NCBI GenBank assembly: GCA_964360335.1
Contig: CAYHVH010000002.1
Span: forward strand, 4,336 to 68,335
DNA: 64,000 nt
From: CAYHVH01 sp964360335
Lineage (GTDB): Bacteria > Patescibacteriota > Doudnabacteria > UBA920 > 2-01-FULL-46-14
Direction of reading: 5' to 3'
Below the pieces are notes generated by a model, which was not told the DNA's origin, made no database searches, and saw only the letters and a list, made by a program, of their open reading frames with translations. A program made the translations under genes and the position numbers. Below, in pieces: positions 40,900-50,540 of this stretch (position 1 is its first letter; each line of letters begins with the position of its first letter).

Positions 40900-42171
40900 A
40901 TGTCGAAAACGCGACTCTATCTGAAATTGGTTGCGGTACTACTGCTCGCTACGGCTAGCGGTTTTATTGTTTTTGACAGACTGGATATCCTCAAACTTCG
41001 GCAAAAGTTTCCTTTTCGGCTAGGCCTCGACCTCCAGGGTGGAACGCATCTGGTCTACGAAGGCGATCTCAAGGACATTGAGGGCGCCGACCGCAGGGAT
41101 GCTATGAGTTCAGTCCGGGAGGTCATCGAACGGCGAGTCAACGCGTTTGGCGTTACGGAACCGGTAGTCCAGGTGGCTGGGGAAAACCGACTGATTGTCG
41201 AACTCCCGGGAATCAAGGACATCGCGGGAGCGGTCAAACAAATTGGCCTGACGCCTTTCCTGGAATTCCGCGAGGAAAACCCAGAGTACCAGCCAGAGGA
41301 GGGGACGGGGCAGATCGACTTTTCGAAACAATATCGACCGACCGGCCTTTCCGGAAAACACCTCAAGCGTTCGGACATCGTCTTTGACCCCAACACCAAC
41401 CAGCCCCAAATCACCCTGCAGTTCAATGATGAGGGGCGGGACCTGTTTCGGGAAATTACCCGCCGAAACGTCGGCCAAACGGTAGCGATCTTTTTGGATG
41501 GCGTCCCGATTTCCGCCCCCGTGGTACAGCAAGAAATTACTGCGGGCCAAGCCGTGATCACCGGCCAATTTAGTGTCGATGAAGCAAAGCTTTTGGCCCA
41601 GCGATTAAACGCGGGCGCCCTGCCGGTCCCGATTAAGCTTCTAGAGCAGCAAAACGTCGGTCCGTCTTTAGGCAAAATCTCCCTACAGCAAAGTGTCCTG
41701 GCCGGAGTTGTCGGCTTTATCGTGGTGGCGCTTTTCATGCTGGCCTACTACCAGCTTTCCGGATTCTCGGCCGTGCTGGCGCTTTTGGTTTACGTCCTCC
41801 TGACTTTGAGCCTCTTCAAGCTTTTCGGCGTCACCTTGACCCTAGCGGGTATTGCCGGCTTTATACTCTCTGTGGGAATGGCAGTGGATGCCAATGTTTT
41901 AGTTTTTGAAAGGGTCAAGGAGGAGCTGCGCGCCGGACTGCCGCCCCCCAAAGCGCTGGAGGAAGGTTTCCGGCGGGCTTGGAGCGCGATTCGGGATTCT
42001 AACGTTTCTTCCCTGATTACCGTCTTTATCCTGGGCTATTTCGGCACAAGCTTGATCCGCGGTTTCGCCGTAACTCTCGGGGTCGGCATCGTAGTTTCGA
42101 TGTTCACGGCTTTGACAATTGCTCGAATTTTTCTGCGTACCTTTTACTCTCTAAAACGGTCGGAAAACTGA
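40900..42171 (+). CDS. secD: Protein translocase subunit SecD
   Basis: 423 aa. Uses the proton gradient to finish export. GLDLQGGTHLVYEGD after helix 1, the P1 domain with RVNAFGVTEPVVQ, RLNAGALPVPIKLLEQQNVGPSLG and GMAVDANVLVFERVKEELR. Shorter periplasmic region than E. coli. secF starts 1 nt after the stop. Confidence 0.94.
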   Translation: MSKTRLYLKLVAVLLLATASGFIVFDRLDILKLRQKFPFRLGLDLQGGTHLVYEGDLKDIEGADRRDAMSSVREVIERRVNAFGVTEPVVQVAGENRLIVELPGIKDIAGAVKQIGLTPFLEFREENPEYQPEEGTGQIDFSKQYRPTGLSGKHLKRSDIVFDPNTNQPQITLQFNDEGRDLFREITRRNVGQTVAIFLDGVPISAPVVQQEITAGQAVITGQFSVDEAKLLAQRLNAGALPVPIKLLEQQNVGPSLGKISLQQSVLAGVVGFIVVALFMLAYYQLSGFSAVLALLVYVLLTLSLFKLFGVTLTLAGIAGFILSVGMAVDANVLVFERVKEELRAGLPPPKALEEGFRRAWSAIRDSNVSSLITVFILGYFGTSLIRGFAVTLGVGIVVSMFTALTIARIFLRTFYSLKRSEN

Positions 42172-42172
42172 A

Positions 42173-43069
42173 ATGTTGACTGTCTTGAGATTTTCGAAAA
42201 TCTGGTTTGGCCTCTCGGGTCTGCTGGTCGGCGGCGCTCTGGTTCTGCTGTTCACTTGGGGGCTAGAGCCGGGAATCGATTTCCGGGGGGGGGCTCTCCT
42301 GGAATTGGAATTTCCGCGAGCCATATCCGTTCCTGAACTAAGCCAGGCCCTCATGGCCCGAGGGCTCAAGGGAGCGGTAGTCCAGCCGATCAATGACCAA
42401 AGGGTAATCATCAAAACCGAAATCCTCGATGAAGCTAAAACCGAGCTCCTGAACAAGACTTTACAGGAAGAGTTCGGCGATTTCCGGGAGCTTCGATTTG
42501 AATCCATCGGGCCAACTATCAGTCGAGAGCTCATCCGGAAATCCTACTGGCAAATCATTCTAGTCTGCCTGGGAATTTTGTTCTACATCGCTTACGCTTT
42601 CCGCCGCATCAGCAAGGATACGAAGCGAACGGAAATCTCCCCTTGGCGACTGGGACTAGCCGCTGTCATAGCGCTGTTTCATGATCTTTTAATCACGGTT
42701 GGTTTTTTTGTCCTCCTTGGCCACTTCCGGGGAGTCGAAATCGACAGCCTGTTTGTCACGGCGCTTCTCACAATTCTGGGTTTTTCCGTCCATGACACGA
42801 TCGTAGTCTTTGACCGGATTAGGGAAAATGCCCAAAAGTTTCCCTACAAATCTTTCGGTACCATCATCGATCACGCCATTGCCTCTACCCTGGCCCGGTC
42901 CATCAACACCAGTTCGACTCTAGTATTCGTGCTCTTGGCCATGCTCTTGTTTGGCGGCCAAACCGTATTTTACTTTGTCCTTGCGCTCCTCATAGGCGTT
43001 CTGGTCGGCACCTATTCTTCGATTTTTATTGCCAGTCCGCTCCTTCGAATTTGGGCAAAAGCCAAGTAA
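42173..43069 (+). CDS. secF: Protein translocase subunit SecF
   Basis: 298 aa. GIDFRGGALLELEFP, ESIGPTISRELIRKSYW, HDTIVVFDRIRENAQ and RSINTSSTLVFVL are diagnostic. Partner of SecD. Confidence 0.94.
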   Translation: MLTVLRFSKIWFGLSGLLVGGALVLLFTWGLEPGIDFRGGALLELEFPRAISVPELSQALMARGLKGAVVQPINDQRVIIKTEILDEAKTELLNKTLQEEFGDFRELRFESIGPTISRELIRKSYWQIILVCLGILFYIAYAFRRISKDTKRTEISPWRLGLAAVIALFHDLLITVGFFVLLGHFRGVEIDSLFVTALLTILGFSVHDTIVVFDRIRENAQKFPYKSFGTIIDHAIASTLARSINTSSTLVFVLLAMLLFGGQTVFYFVLALLIGVLVGTYSSIFIASPLLRIWAKAK

Positions 43070-43130
43070 ACCCCGCCCCACGGGCTTACCCCCTCGTCCA
43101 CATAAACGACTGATTTTTGCCAATTGTGAT

Positions 43131-43159
43131 TTGACAAAAAAAACAATTTATGCTATACT
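43131..43159 (+). promoter_or_regulatory. Near-consensus promoter of sigma4-HARE gene
   Basis: TTGACA, 17-nt spacer, TATACT. The best match to a housekeeping promoter in the window. ATG 43187 lies about 20 nt past the predicted start site. Confidence 0.85.
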
Positions 43160-43186
43160 GGCATCGTCTTATTTAACGGCTAGACT

Positions 43187-44311
43187 ATGCCAGAAGGTGA
43201 TATTGAAAAAAAACCCGCGAAGTCTCCGAGTATCCTGGAGACAGTGAGCTTTTCCCAACAAACCGCGACCCTACGAACGTTCAATCCCCAAGTTCTGCTT
43301 CAGGAGTACCTAGCGGTCCTCAAACCGCGGGAGCGACAGATTTTGGAAAACCGCCACGGCTTGCAGGATGGGGAACCGCAAACTCTGGAAAGCATCGGGA
43401 AACACTTAAATCTCACTCGAGAACGGGTCAGGCAAATTGAAAAGGAAGCTCTGAAAAAACTGACCCGGGCCCCGTTACCCGCCCATCTCGCGGAGGCCGT
43501 GGGTTTAATTTTTGGAATTATTGAAGAGCAGGGAGCGATAATCCGAGAGACCAAAATCCTCGACACGCTGCTGGCGAGTAACAACACGCCGGTCGCTCGG
43601 CGGGGAATTTTGTTCATCCTCAACCTCGTTCCCCGTTTTATGTTGTTCCCGGAAAATTCCGAATACCACCAGAGCTGGTATGTTAGCGGGTTTGACCAAA
43701 AACCGCTCCGAGAAGTGATTGGGCTGGCGCAGAAGGCGCTTCAAGAATCCGAAAAGCCCATCCCGCTCGGGACCGTTTTGGAGCGCGTCAAAAAAGCCAC
43801 TACTGACCCGGAAATTCTAGCGCTCTCCAATGAGGCGCTCGAGAGCTACATTGGCATTTCCAAATCTCTGGGCCGCAACGCCTATGAGGAGTGGGGACTC
43901 TCGGCGTGGACAGAAATTCATCCCAAGGATATTGGTGACAAAATTTACCTCGTCCTCCTGCACTACGGGAAACCGGAACACTACGCGAAAATCACGGAAC
44001 TCATCAATAAACAGAGTTTTGACCAGCGCGTGGCGAACAAGGAAACCGTGCACAACGAACTCATCAAGGACGAACGGTTCGTGCTGGTGGGCCGCGGCAT
44101 TTACGCCCTCAAGGACTGGGGCTATGAGCGGGGTATCGTGGCCGATGTCATCCGGCAAATTCTGCAAACTGCCAAGGAGCCCCTCACCAAAGCACAAATC
44201 ATCGAGGAGGTCCTGAAGCGTCGTCTGGTAAAACGCAACACGGTGATTGTCGGTCTTTCCAACAAAAAACTCTTCAAAAAAACCGCCGACAATCGATACG
44301 CAAATGTTTAG
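43187..44311 (+). CDS. Sigma-70 region 4 plus HARE-HTH regulator
   Basis: 374 aa. Residues ~48-95 are a sigma-70 region 4: LKPRERQILENRHGL...TLESIGKHLNLTRERVRQIE. No regions 1-3 precede it, so it is not a complete sigma factor. The rest contains winged-helix HARE-HTH units, e.g. DKIYLVLLHYGKPEHYAKITE and VIRQILQTAKEPLTKAQIIEEVLKRR, like the RpoE (delta) subunit of Gram-positive RNA polymerase. It probably binds RNA polymerase or -35 DNA. It overlaps the next gene by 8 nt. Confidence 0.75.
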   Translation: MPEGDIEKKPAKSPSILETVSFSQQTATLRTFNPQVLLQEYLAVLKPRERQILENRHGLQDGEPQTLESIGKHLNLTRERVRQIEKEALKKLTRAPLPAHLAEAVGLIFGIIEEQGAIIRETKILDTLLASNNTPVARRGILFILNLVPRFMLFPENSEYHQSWYVSGFDQKPLREVIGLAQKALQESEKPIPLGTVLERVKKATTDPEILALSNEALESYIGISKSLGRNAYEEWGLSAWTEIHPKDIGDKIYLVLLHYGKPEHYAKITELINKQSFDQRVANKETVHNELIKDERFVLVGRGIYALKDWGYERGIVADVIRQILQTAKEPLTKAQIIEEVLKRRLVKRNTVIVGLSNKKLFKKTADNRYANV

Positions 44312-45596
44312 CGACTTGGTAGAATTATTTCGCTTAGTCGTTTTTGTCCTCCTCAAGGGCGGCTGGGTGGTGCTGGTCGCCGCCCTGATTTACATGTTTT
44401 GGAAGCTCTACATCGATTATATTCAAATCCGATATTACAATCAGCAGGAATGGGTGTATCTCAGCATATCCGCCCCGCGGGAAAGCGAGAAAAGCCCGCT
44501 GGCTTTTGAACAGATTTTCAACCAGCTCCATGCCATACACTCTACCTACCAGCCGGCGGAAAGATACATCGAGGGCAAAATTCACATTTGGTTTACCTGG
44601 GAAATGGTGGGGATTGGCGGGACAATCAGCAACTTTGTAAAAATTCTCACCAAGCACCGCGACACGCTGGAAGCGGCAATTTATTCCCAATTTCCCGAGG
44701 CGGAAATCACGGAAACCGACGATTACTTTGACCGCCTGCCGCGCTACCACACTGACACCTCGGATTTTGACATCTTTGCTTTCAGCTTCAAGCTCGCTAA
44801 TCCCGATCCTTACCCGATCCGCAGTTACCTGGATTTCGAACACCCCACTGCCGATACTTTCGTGGATCCGGTGACCGGGATCTGGGAAGAACTGGGAAAA
44901 CTCAATCCCTACGAGATGTTTGTCGTCCAGTACCTCATCCGGCCCTGGGATGACAAATGGAAAGTCAAAGGTTACGAACTAGTCCAAAAGCTGAAAGGCG
45001 TGCCGGAGGCCAACAGAAAACCGGCGGGAATTGGCGGGATTATCGGAAAAGTTTTCGGACCCTTCCTCGATATTTTGATTCGCCCCGAACCGACTATGGC
45101 TAGGCCGAAAAAGGAAGAGCCGCCCAGCTTGATGCTCCACCTCTCCGAAGGGGAAAAGATCATTATCGCTGCGATTGAGCGCAAACTCTCCAAACTCTCT
45201 TTCAAGGTCAAGATCCGCTGTCTATATCTCGCCCCGCGGGAAAAATACAACCCCAGTCCCGTCTATACTGCGGTAATCGGGGCTTTTAAAAGCTGGCGCG
45301 CTACCAACCTCAATGCCCTAAAACCCGACACGGATCACTGGACCAAACCGCATTATTGGGTGGACAAAGACTGGGAAAAATCGATCCATGAGTTGCGCAA
45401 CAAATACCGTAAACGCCGATTCTGGTCCCAGATTCGTCGCCGGTTCATCATCCACGGTCGAAAGCATATGATGCTGAATTCTGAGGAGCTGGCCACCATT
45501 CTACATTTCCCGACCATCGAAGTCACGGTGCCGCGCATTGAGAAGGTTACGGTCACCAAAATCCAGCCCCCGCCCGAACTTCCCGTAGCCCCATAG
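44304..45596 (+). CDS. Membrane protein partner of VirD4-like ATPase
   Basis: 430 aa from ATG 44304 (overlaps the previous stop by 8 nt). One membrane helix at residues ~14-34 (GGWVVLVAALIYMFW), then a large soluble region with PRESEKSPLAFEQIFNQLHA, YIEGKIHIWFTWEM and LRPWDDKWK-like RPWDDKW; proline-rich tail. I do not recognise a named family, but its place directly before a VirD4-like ATPase and its single anchor suggest a complex with it. Confidence 0.65.
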   Translation: MFSDLVELFRLVVFVLLKGGWVVLVAALIYMFWKLYIDYIQIRYYNQQEWVYLSISAPRESEKSPLAFEQIFNQLHAIHSTYQPAERYIEGKIHIWFTWEMVGIGGTISNFVKILTKHRDTLEAAIYSQFPEAEITETDDYFDRLPRYHTDTSDFDIFAFSFKLANPDPYPIRSYLDFEHPTADTFVDPVTGIWEELGKLNPYEMFVVQYLIRPWDDKWKVKGYELVQKLKGVPEANRKPAGIGGIIGKVFGPFLDILIRPEPTMARPKKEEPPSLMLHLSEGEKIIIAAIERKLSKLSFKVKIRCLYLAPREKYNPSPVYTAVIGAFKSWRATNLNALKPDTDHWTKPHYWVDKDWEKSIHELRNKYRKRRFWSQIRRRFIIHGRKHMMLNSEELATILHFPTIEVTVPRIEKVTVTKIQPPPELPVAP

Positions 45597-45627
45597 CAAA
45601 TTATTTATCCGGCCATAAAAAATTAAA

Positions 45628-47226
45628 ATGTTTAGCAACGCGGGCCTCAACCCAACCAAGGAGCACATCAACGTGTTCGCCAGAACGAACTTCCGAAACC
45701 GAGAAGTGGCTTTTGGCATCAAGCAGGACGACCGGCGCCGCCATATGTACATCATCGGCAAAACCGGGATGGGCAAAACAACGATGATTGAAAACATGAT
45801 TGTCCAGGACATTATCGCCGGACACGGGGTGGCGTTCGTCGATCCGCATGGCGAATCCGTGGAGAAAATCCTCAACTACATACCCACGTCCCGCGTCAAT
45901 GACGTCATCTATTTTAACCCGGCCGATCTGGATTATCCAATTGCCTTTAATCCCCTAGAATCCGTGGACCCAAAATATAAACACCTGGTGGCTTCGGGAC
46001 TGATGGGGGTATTTACGAAAATTTGGGAAAACGTCTGGAGCGCGCGCATGGAGTACATCCTCAACAATACCATCCTCGCCCTCTTGGACACTCCCGGCAA
46101 CACCATGCTCGGGATCGCCCGGATGCTCGTGGACAAGCAGTTCCGCAAAAAAATCGTGGACAATATCCGGGATCCGATTGTCAAATCCTTTTGGGTCGAT
46201 GAATTTGCCAACTACAACGACCGCTTCCGCAACGAGGCCATTGCTCCGATTCAAAATAAAGTCGGGCAATTCCTGTCTTCGGCCATCATCAGGAACATCG
46301 TCGGCCAGCCGAAAAGCACGATTGACCTCCGGGAAATTATGGATCAAAAAAAGATTCTCCTTTTGAACCTTTCCAAAGGCCGCATCGGGGAAGACAACTC
46401 CGCGCTCCTGGGCGCAATGTTCATCACCAAAGTGCAGCTCGCCGCCATGAGCCGGGTGGATATGCCGGAGGAGAATCGCACTGACTTTTATCTCTACGTC
46501 GACGAATTCCAAAATTTCGCCACCGAGTCATTTGCGACCATTCTCTCGGAGGCCAGGAAGTACCATCTCAACCTCACGATTGCCCACCAGTACATCGAAC
46601 AGCTCGACGAAAAAGTCGCCGCCGCGGTTTTCGGCAACGTCGGAACGATTATCGTCTTTCGGATCGGCGCCACGGATGCGGAAGCCCTGGAACCGGAATT
46701 CGAACCAATCTTTGAGATGACTGATTTGGTCAACTTGAGCAAATACCACATTTATCTCAAATTGATGATTAATGGCGTGGCTTCCCAGCCGTTCTCCGCC
46801 GTAACCCTGCCCCCGCTCGCGGAAAAAACTGGAAACGAGGAGAAAATCATCCGGGTGTCGCGCGAACGTTACAGCCGTCTTCGGGAAAAGATCGAGGAGA
46901 AAATTACGCGCTGGATGGGTCAGGAATACCATCAGGAAGCCGCCCAGCAAGATCTCACGGCAGAAGACGAAGATCAGGAAAGGGGAGGGGTGATCTTTAC
47001 CGGCCCCACGGCCCGGAGACCAAACGTCGCCAGCACGGAAATGCCCAAAGCAGCGCCCGCTCCCGAGAGGCCTCAACCAAAACCGGCGGCGCGGCAGGAA
47101 CATCCGGTCTGGCAACAGGTCGCCGCAGAAACGCAAAAAAAGACCGAGGAGGCGGCCAAAAAACTCGCCAAAGGCTTGCGTTTTGACTTCGGCAAAAACA
47201 GGCCGGAACCACCCCAACAGCAATAG
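45628..47226 (+). CDS. VirD4/TraD-like type IV coupling ATPase
   Basis: 532 aa. Walker A IIGKTGMGKTTMIENM, then VAFVDPHGES; Walker B YLYVDEFQNFATESFATILSEARKY; IAHQYIEQL. No N-terminal membrane helices, so the upstream protein probably anchors it. The C-terminus is Pro/Gln-rich. Known VirD4 proteins bring DNA or protein to a type IV channel; no channel genes are visible here, so it may serve DNA uptake or another membrane process. Confidence 0.8.
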   Translation: MFSNAGLNPTKEHINVFARTNFRNREVAFGIKQDDRRRHMYIIGKTGMGKTTMIENMIVQDIIAGHGVAFVDPHGESVEKILNYIPTSRVNDVIYFNPADLDYPIAFNPLESVDPKYKHLVASGLMGVFTKIWENVWSARMEYILNNTILALLDTPGNTMLGIARMLVDKQFRKKIVDNIRDPIVKSFWVDEFANYNDRFRNEAIAPIQNKVGQFLSSAIIRNIVGQPKSTIDLREIMDQKKILLLNLSKGRIGEDNSALLGAMFITKVQLAAMSRVDMPEENRTDFYLYVDEFQNFATESFATILSEARKYHLNLTIAHQYIEQLDEKVAAAVFGNVGTIIVFRIGATDAEALEPEFEPIFEMTDLVNLSKYHIYLKLMINGVASQPFSAVTLPPLAEKTGNEEKIIRVSRERYSRLREKIEEKITRWMGQEYHQEAAQQDLTAEDEDQERGGVIFTGPTARRPNVASTEMPKAAPAPERPQPKPAARQEHPVWQQVAAETQKKTEEAAKKLAKGLRFDFGKNRPEPPQQQ

Positions 47227-47247
47227 AGTGCCACAGAAAGAAACGAT

Positions 47248-48093
47248 CTACAGGCTACAACTGCTGCTCTTGTCTCGTTCCACGGGTAGCAACTGTTTCA
47301 AAACCTCCTGATAGCCGCTGGCGCTGGAATACGGTACACCTAAAACAACTTTCGGATCAACATCAATCCACTCCAAACCTTTGGTGGCAAGGTATTTAGC
47401 GATCGTTAGATAGGTGCCCGGAAACCAAAACGAATTGACCTGAAGAGCGACTTGATACATCTCGGTTTCGGAAACGCCCTGAGCGGCCATAAGTTCCAAA
47501 AGTCCGAGCATTGCCATGCCGTGGTTGCAATCCGGAAAATAGGTCGGGTTATCGCAGCAGGGGCGATAGATATTTTTGGAAACCCGCTCGACCAAAGCTT
47601 GTTCCTGGGCATTGAGCGGCACGAACTGATATTTCGCATAATGTTCCATGGCGTTTCCCTTAGAGAGGGTCCAGCCGCCGGTTGAAGCAAAAACTTGAGC
47701 ACCGCCGTATTGCGGATCGGTCATCGGCCCGCGTTCCAAAATTTCGTTCTTGTTGCTCAGGCCAAAGCCCCAGAGTAAAGTTAGCAAAAAATTGGCATTG
47801 GCCGCGGTTATTTTTATGTTGCCATCAACTTTCTCGGTCAAGAGTCTGTTATTCTCGCCACTCAAGTCGCCCGAGGGACCATAAACTGCCTGAAGCTTTT
47901 CTGGATCAAGCACCCCTCTCTCAACCATTTTAATCCCGAGGTCGCCCCAGGTTATCGGCAAAATCACTCCCCCTGGCGGCAAAACGGATTTCTCCAGATC
48001 GGCAGTATCGGTTTTTACCTCAACTCTGCTGCCCAGAATCACTAAAACGGCTAGGAGCAAACCCAAGACGACTGGATAAAACTTTTCTGTCAT
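47248..48093 (-). CDS. Exported CC/C/H-motif protein in metal operon
   Basis: 281 aa, not recognised by name. N-terminal membrane anchor (~7-22). A candidate metal site RPCCDNPTYFPDCNHGMAML has three Cys and one His close together and is followed by LLELMAAQGVSE. Ends KSSSCSL. Last gene of the leftward csoR-copB operon, 7 nt after the ATPase, so a periplasmic metal-handling role is inferred. Confidence 0.6.
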   Translation of the reverse strand: MTEKFYPVVLGLLLAVLVILGSRVEVKTDTADLEKSVLPPGGVILPITWGDLGIKMVERGVLDPEKLQAVYGPSGDLSGENNRLLTEKVDGNIKITAANANFLLTLLWGFGLSNKNEILERGPMTDPQYGGAQVFASTGGWTLSKGNAMEHYAKYQFVPLNAQEQALVERVSKNIYRPCCDNPTYFPDCNHGMAMLGLLELMAAQGVSETEMYQVALQVNSFWFPGTYLTIAKYLATKGLEWIDVDPKVVLGVPYSSASGYQEVLKQLLPVERDKSSSCSL

Positions 48094-48100
48094 ACGGAAC

Positions 48101-50260
48101 TTAGAGTTTCTGTCTTCTTAAGAATAAAGCGTTAATGGCCACAATAATCGTGCTCAAAGACATAAAGACGGCGGCCAAGGCGGGTTGTAACAAAATACCT
48201 TTAAAAGCCAAAACCCCAGCGGCCAGGGGCAGGGCTACGACGTTGTAGCCGGTAGCCCAGAACAAGTTTTGAATCATTTTCCGGTAAGTGGTCCGCGAGA
48301 GTTTGATAATCTTTACGATGTCGCGCGGGTCATTTTTGACCAAAATTATTCCCGCTGATTCGATTGCTACATTGGTTCCCGCCCCAATGGCAATCCCAAT
48401 ATCGGCGTGCGTCAAGGCCGGCGCATCGTTTACGCCGTCCCCGACCATGGCGACTTTGTACCCCTTGGCCTGCAAAAGTTTAACCTTTGCCGATTTGGCC
48501 CCGGGCAAGACCCTGGCAAAGTATTCGTCAATGCCCAGCTCACTCGCGACCCAAAGGGCGACCTCTTCCGAATCACCGGTGAGCATCGCGACCTTTACCC
48601 CCATGGTTTTTAAGTCTTTTACCGCTTGTCGCGATTCCTCGCGGATCAAATCAGAAAGAGCAATAACGCCCAGGAGGCTGTTTTCCATGACCACGTAGAT
48701 GATGGTTTTACCAAGACCGGCGAGATGCGAAATTTCAGGCAAGAGGTTAACCGGAACTACTACCCCCAGGTCCTTCAAGAGCGCCTCGCTGCCGACATAA
48801 ACCATCTGATCTTTAATTTTGGCCTTGGCTCCAAGTCCCGGGATTCTTAGGAAATCACTGACCTCAAGCAATTGCAATTTTGACTCCTCGGCTCTTTTGA
48901 CAATCGCTCGAGCAATATAGTGCTCCGACCCCCGGTCGACCGAGGCCGCGTACTCCAAAACTTTCGCGACACCCTGTGCCCTATCTCCTAGCTCTGGTCC
49001 AAGATTGGGAAGCACTCGTTCTACGCCAAACTCACCTGTAGTTAAAGTACCCGTTTTATCAAAAAGCACCATGTCGAGCTTTCGGGCGGCTTCCAAAGCC
49101 ATCCTTTGTTTAACTAGAAGTCCGTTGCGGGCCGCTAGGGTGGTGGAAATGGAGGCGACCAGAGGAACGGCCAGGCCCAAGGCGTGGGGGCAGGCGATAA
49201 CGAGCACGGCCACCAACCGTTCGGTCGCGAAAACTACCCCAGCCCGCGCCAAAAGCCAGACAACGAAGGTCAGAGTGCCAGTGGCGATGGCAATTATTGT
49301 TAGATAAAAAGCCGCACGGTCGGAAAGAACCTGGAGTCGAGACTTAGACGCTTGAGCCTCCGCCACGAGTCTCATCACCCCGGCCAGAAAAGTAGACTCA
49401 CCAATTTTGTTGACGCGAATCTGGAGGCTCCCGTCCCCATTGATTGTCCCAGCAATCACCTGACTGCCAACCGTTTTCTCCACTGGCTTTGACTCGCCGG
49501 TAACAATTGATTCATTAACTTCTGACTTGCCCTTAATGACCGCGGCATCAGAGGGGACCTTACCTCCAGGTTTTACCAAAACAATGTCCCCGACGCGGAG
49601 CTCGGCTAGAGGAATAATTTTTGTGCTATTCCCGCTAACCACCTCGGCGGTATCCGGCAAAAGTTTCGAAAGCTCCTTGAGGGCGCCCTGCGCTCCTTGG
49701 ACGGCTTTCATCTCCAGGTAGTGACCGAGAAGCATGATAGTGATCAGGGTCACAAGCTCCCAAAACAGGGTATGGGGACTGCCCCGCAGAGTTTCAAAAA
49801 CACTAAAAAGATAAGCCGCCGAGATCGCGACCGCGATAAGAGTCATCATCCCCGGCAAACGCGCCCTTAGCTCCCGCCAGGCCCCTGCTAAAAAGACCCA
49901 GCCGCCGTAGAAGAAGACGATTGAGCCCAAGCCCAACGCCAGGTACTGCGCGCCCGGGAACGGGGGAGCCGTGATCTTTAAGAGCTCTTTCGCCAAGTCA
50001 GAATACCAGAGTACCGGAACCGTCAAAATCAAACTCACCCAGAATTTCCGAGCAAATTGAGCAAGGCTATGGCCTTCGTGTTTATTGAACCCTTCGTGCT
50101 GCTCATGTCCCGACTGTTTCGCCTCGCCCCTTTCGCTTTTCGCCTTGACCAGAGCCATCCCGCATTCCGGGCAAATCCCGGGACCATCCTGCCGGACCTC
50201 CGGGTGCATGGGGCAGATGTATACCTGCTCCTCCTTTTGTCCGTGATTTTGCGCGTCCAT
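48101..50260 (-). CDS. copB: CopB-type heavy-metal P-type ATPase
   Basis: 719 aa. N-terminal YICPMHPEV...GICPECGMALV heavy-metal-binding domain followed by a His-rich stretch. Membrane motif ACPHALG: CPH, not CPC, places it in the P1B-3 (CopB) class, reported to export Cu(II) or Ag. TGES, DKTGTLTTG (phosphorylated Asp) and GDGVNDAPAL are complete. Third-last step of a six-gene operon under a CsoR-family repressor. Confidence 0.9.
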   Translation of the reverse strand: MDAQNHGQKEEQVYICPMHPEVRQDGPGICPECGMALVKAKSERGEAKQSGHEQHEGFNKHEGHSLAQFARKFWVSLILTVPVLWYSDLAKELLKITAPPFPGAQYLALGLGSIVFFYGGWVFLAGAWRELRARLPGMMTLIAVAISAAYLFSVFETLRGSPHTLFWELVTLITIMLLGHYLEMKAVQGAQGALKELSKLLPDTAEVVSGNSTKIIPLAELRVGDIVLVKPGGKVPSDAAVIKGKSEVNESIVTGESKPVEKTVGSQVIAGTINGDGSLQIRVNKIGESTFLAGVMRLVAEAQASKSRLQVLSDRAAFYLTIIAIATGTLTFVVWLLARAGVVFATERLVAVLVIACPHALGLAVPLVASISTTLAARNGLLVKQRMALEAARKLDMVLFDKTGTLTTGEFGVERVLPNLGPELGDRAQGVAKVLEYAASVDRGSEHYIARAIVKRAEESKLQLLEVSDFLRIPGLGAKAKIKDQMVYVGSEALLKDLGVVVPVNLLPEISHLAGLGKTIIYVVMENSLLGVIALSDLIREESRQAVKDLKTMGVKVAMLTGDSEEVALWVASELGIDEYFARVLPGAKSAKVKLLQAKGYKVAMVGDGVNDAPALTHADIGIAIGAGTNVAIESAGIILVKNDPRDIVKIIKLSRTTYRKMIQNLFWATGYNVVALPLAAGVLAFKGILLQPALAAVFMSLSTIIVAINALFLRRQKL

Positions 50261-50264
50261 ATCC

Positions 50265-50540
50265 TTATTGCTCCGTCTGCTTAGTAAGGGAATTATACAT
50301 TACGGCAAACAAATAATCCGCTGCCCAAGCCACAATCACGATACTAACCAGGCCGAACAGGAAGGAACCGAAAGTTACGTCAACACCTTTGATTTTAGCA
50401 AGGTCGATCGCATGAAACCATGAGTTTCCGAGGGAGATTAAGAAATCCGGAGCTCCTACTGTCAATCCTACGCACACGACATAAAGGATGCCGACAATGA
50501 CCGCCGAGGCATTGGCAAAAGCTTTAGCATTAAGTTTCAT
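50265..50540 (-). CDS. DUF5676-like membrane protein
   Basis: 91 aa. MKLNAKAFANASAVIVGILYVVC start, then FLISLGNSWFHAIDLAKIKG and a second helix pair; matches the small DUF5676 proteins common beside copper-handling genes. Ends 4 nt before copB and overlaps the upstream gene by 4 nt. Role unknown. Confidence 0.75.
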   Translation of the reverse strand: MKLNAKAFANASAVIVGILYVVCVGLTVGAPDFLISLGNSWFHAIDLAKIKGVDVTFGSFLFGLVSIVIVAWAADYLFAVMYNSLTKQTEQ

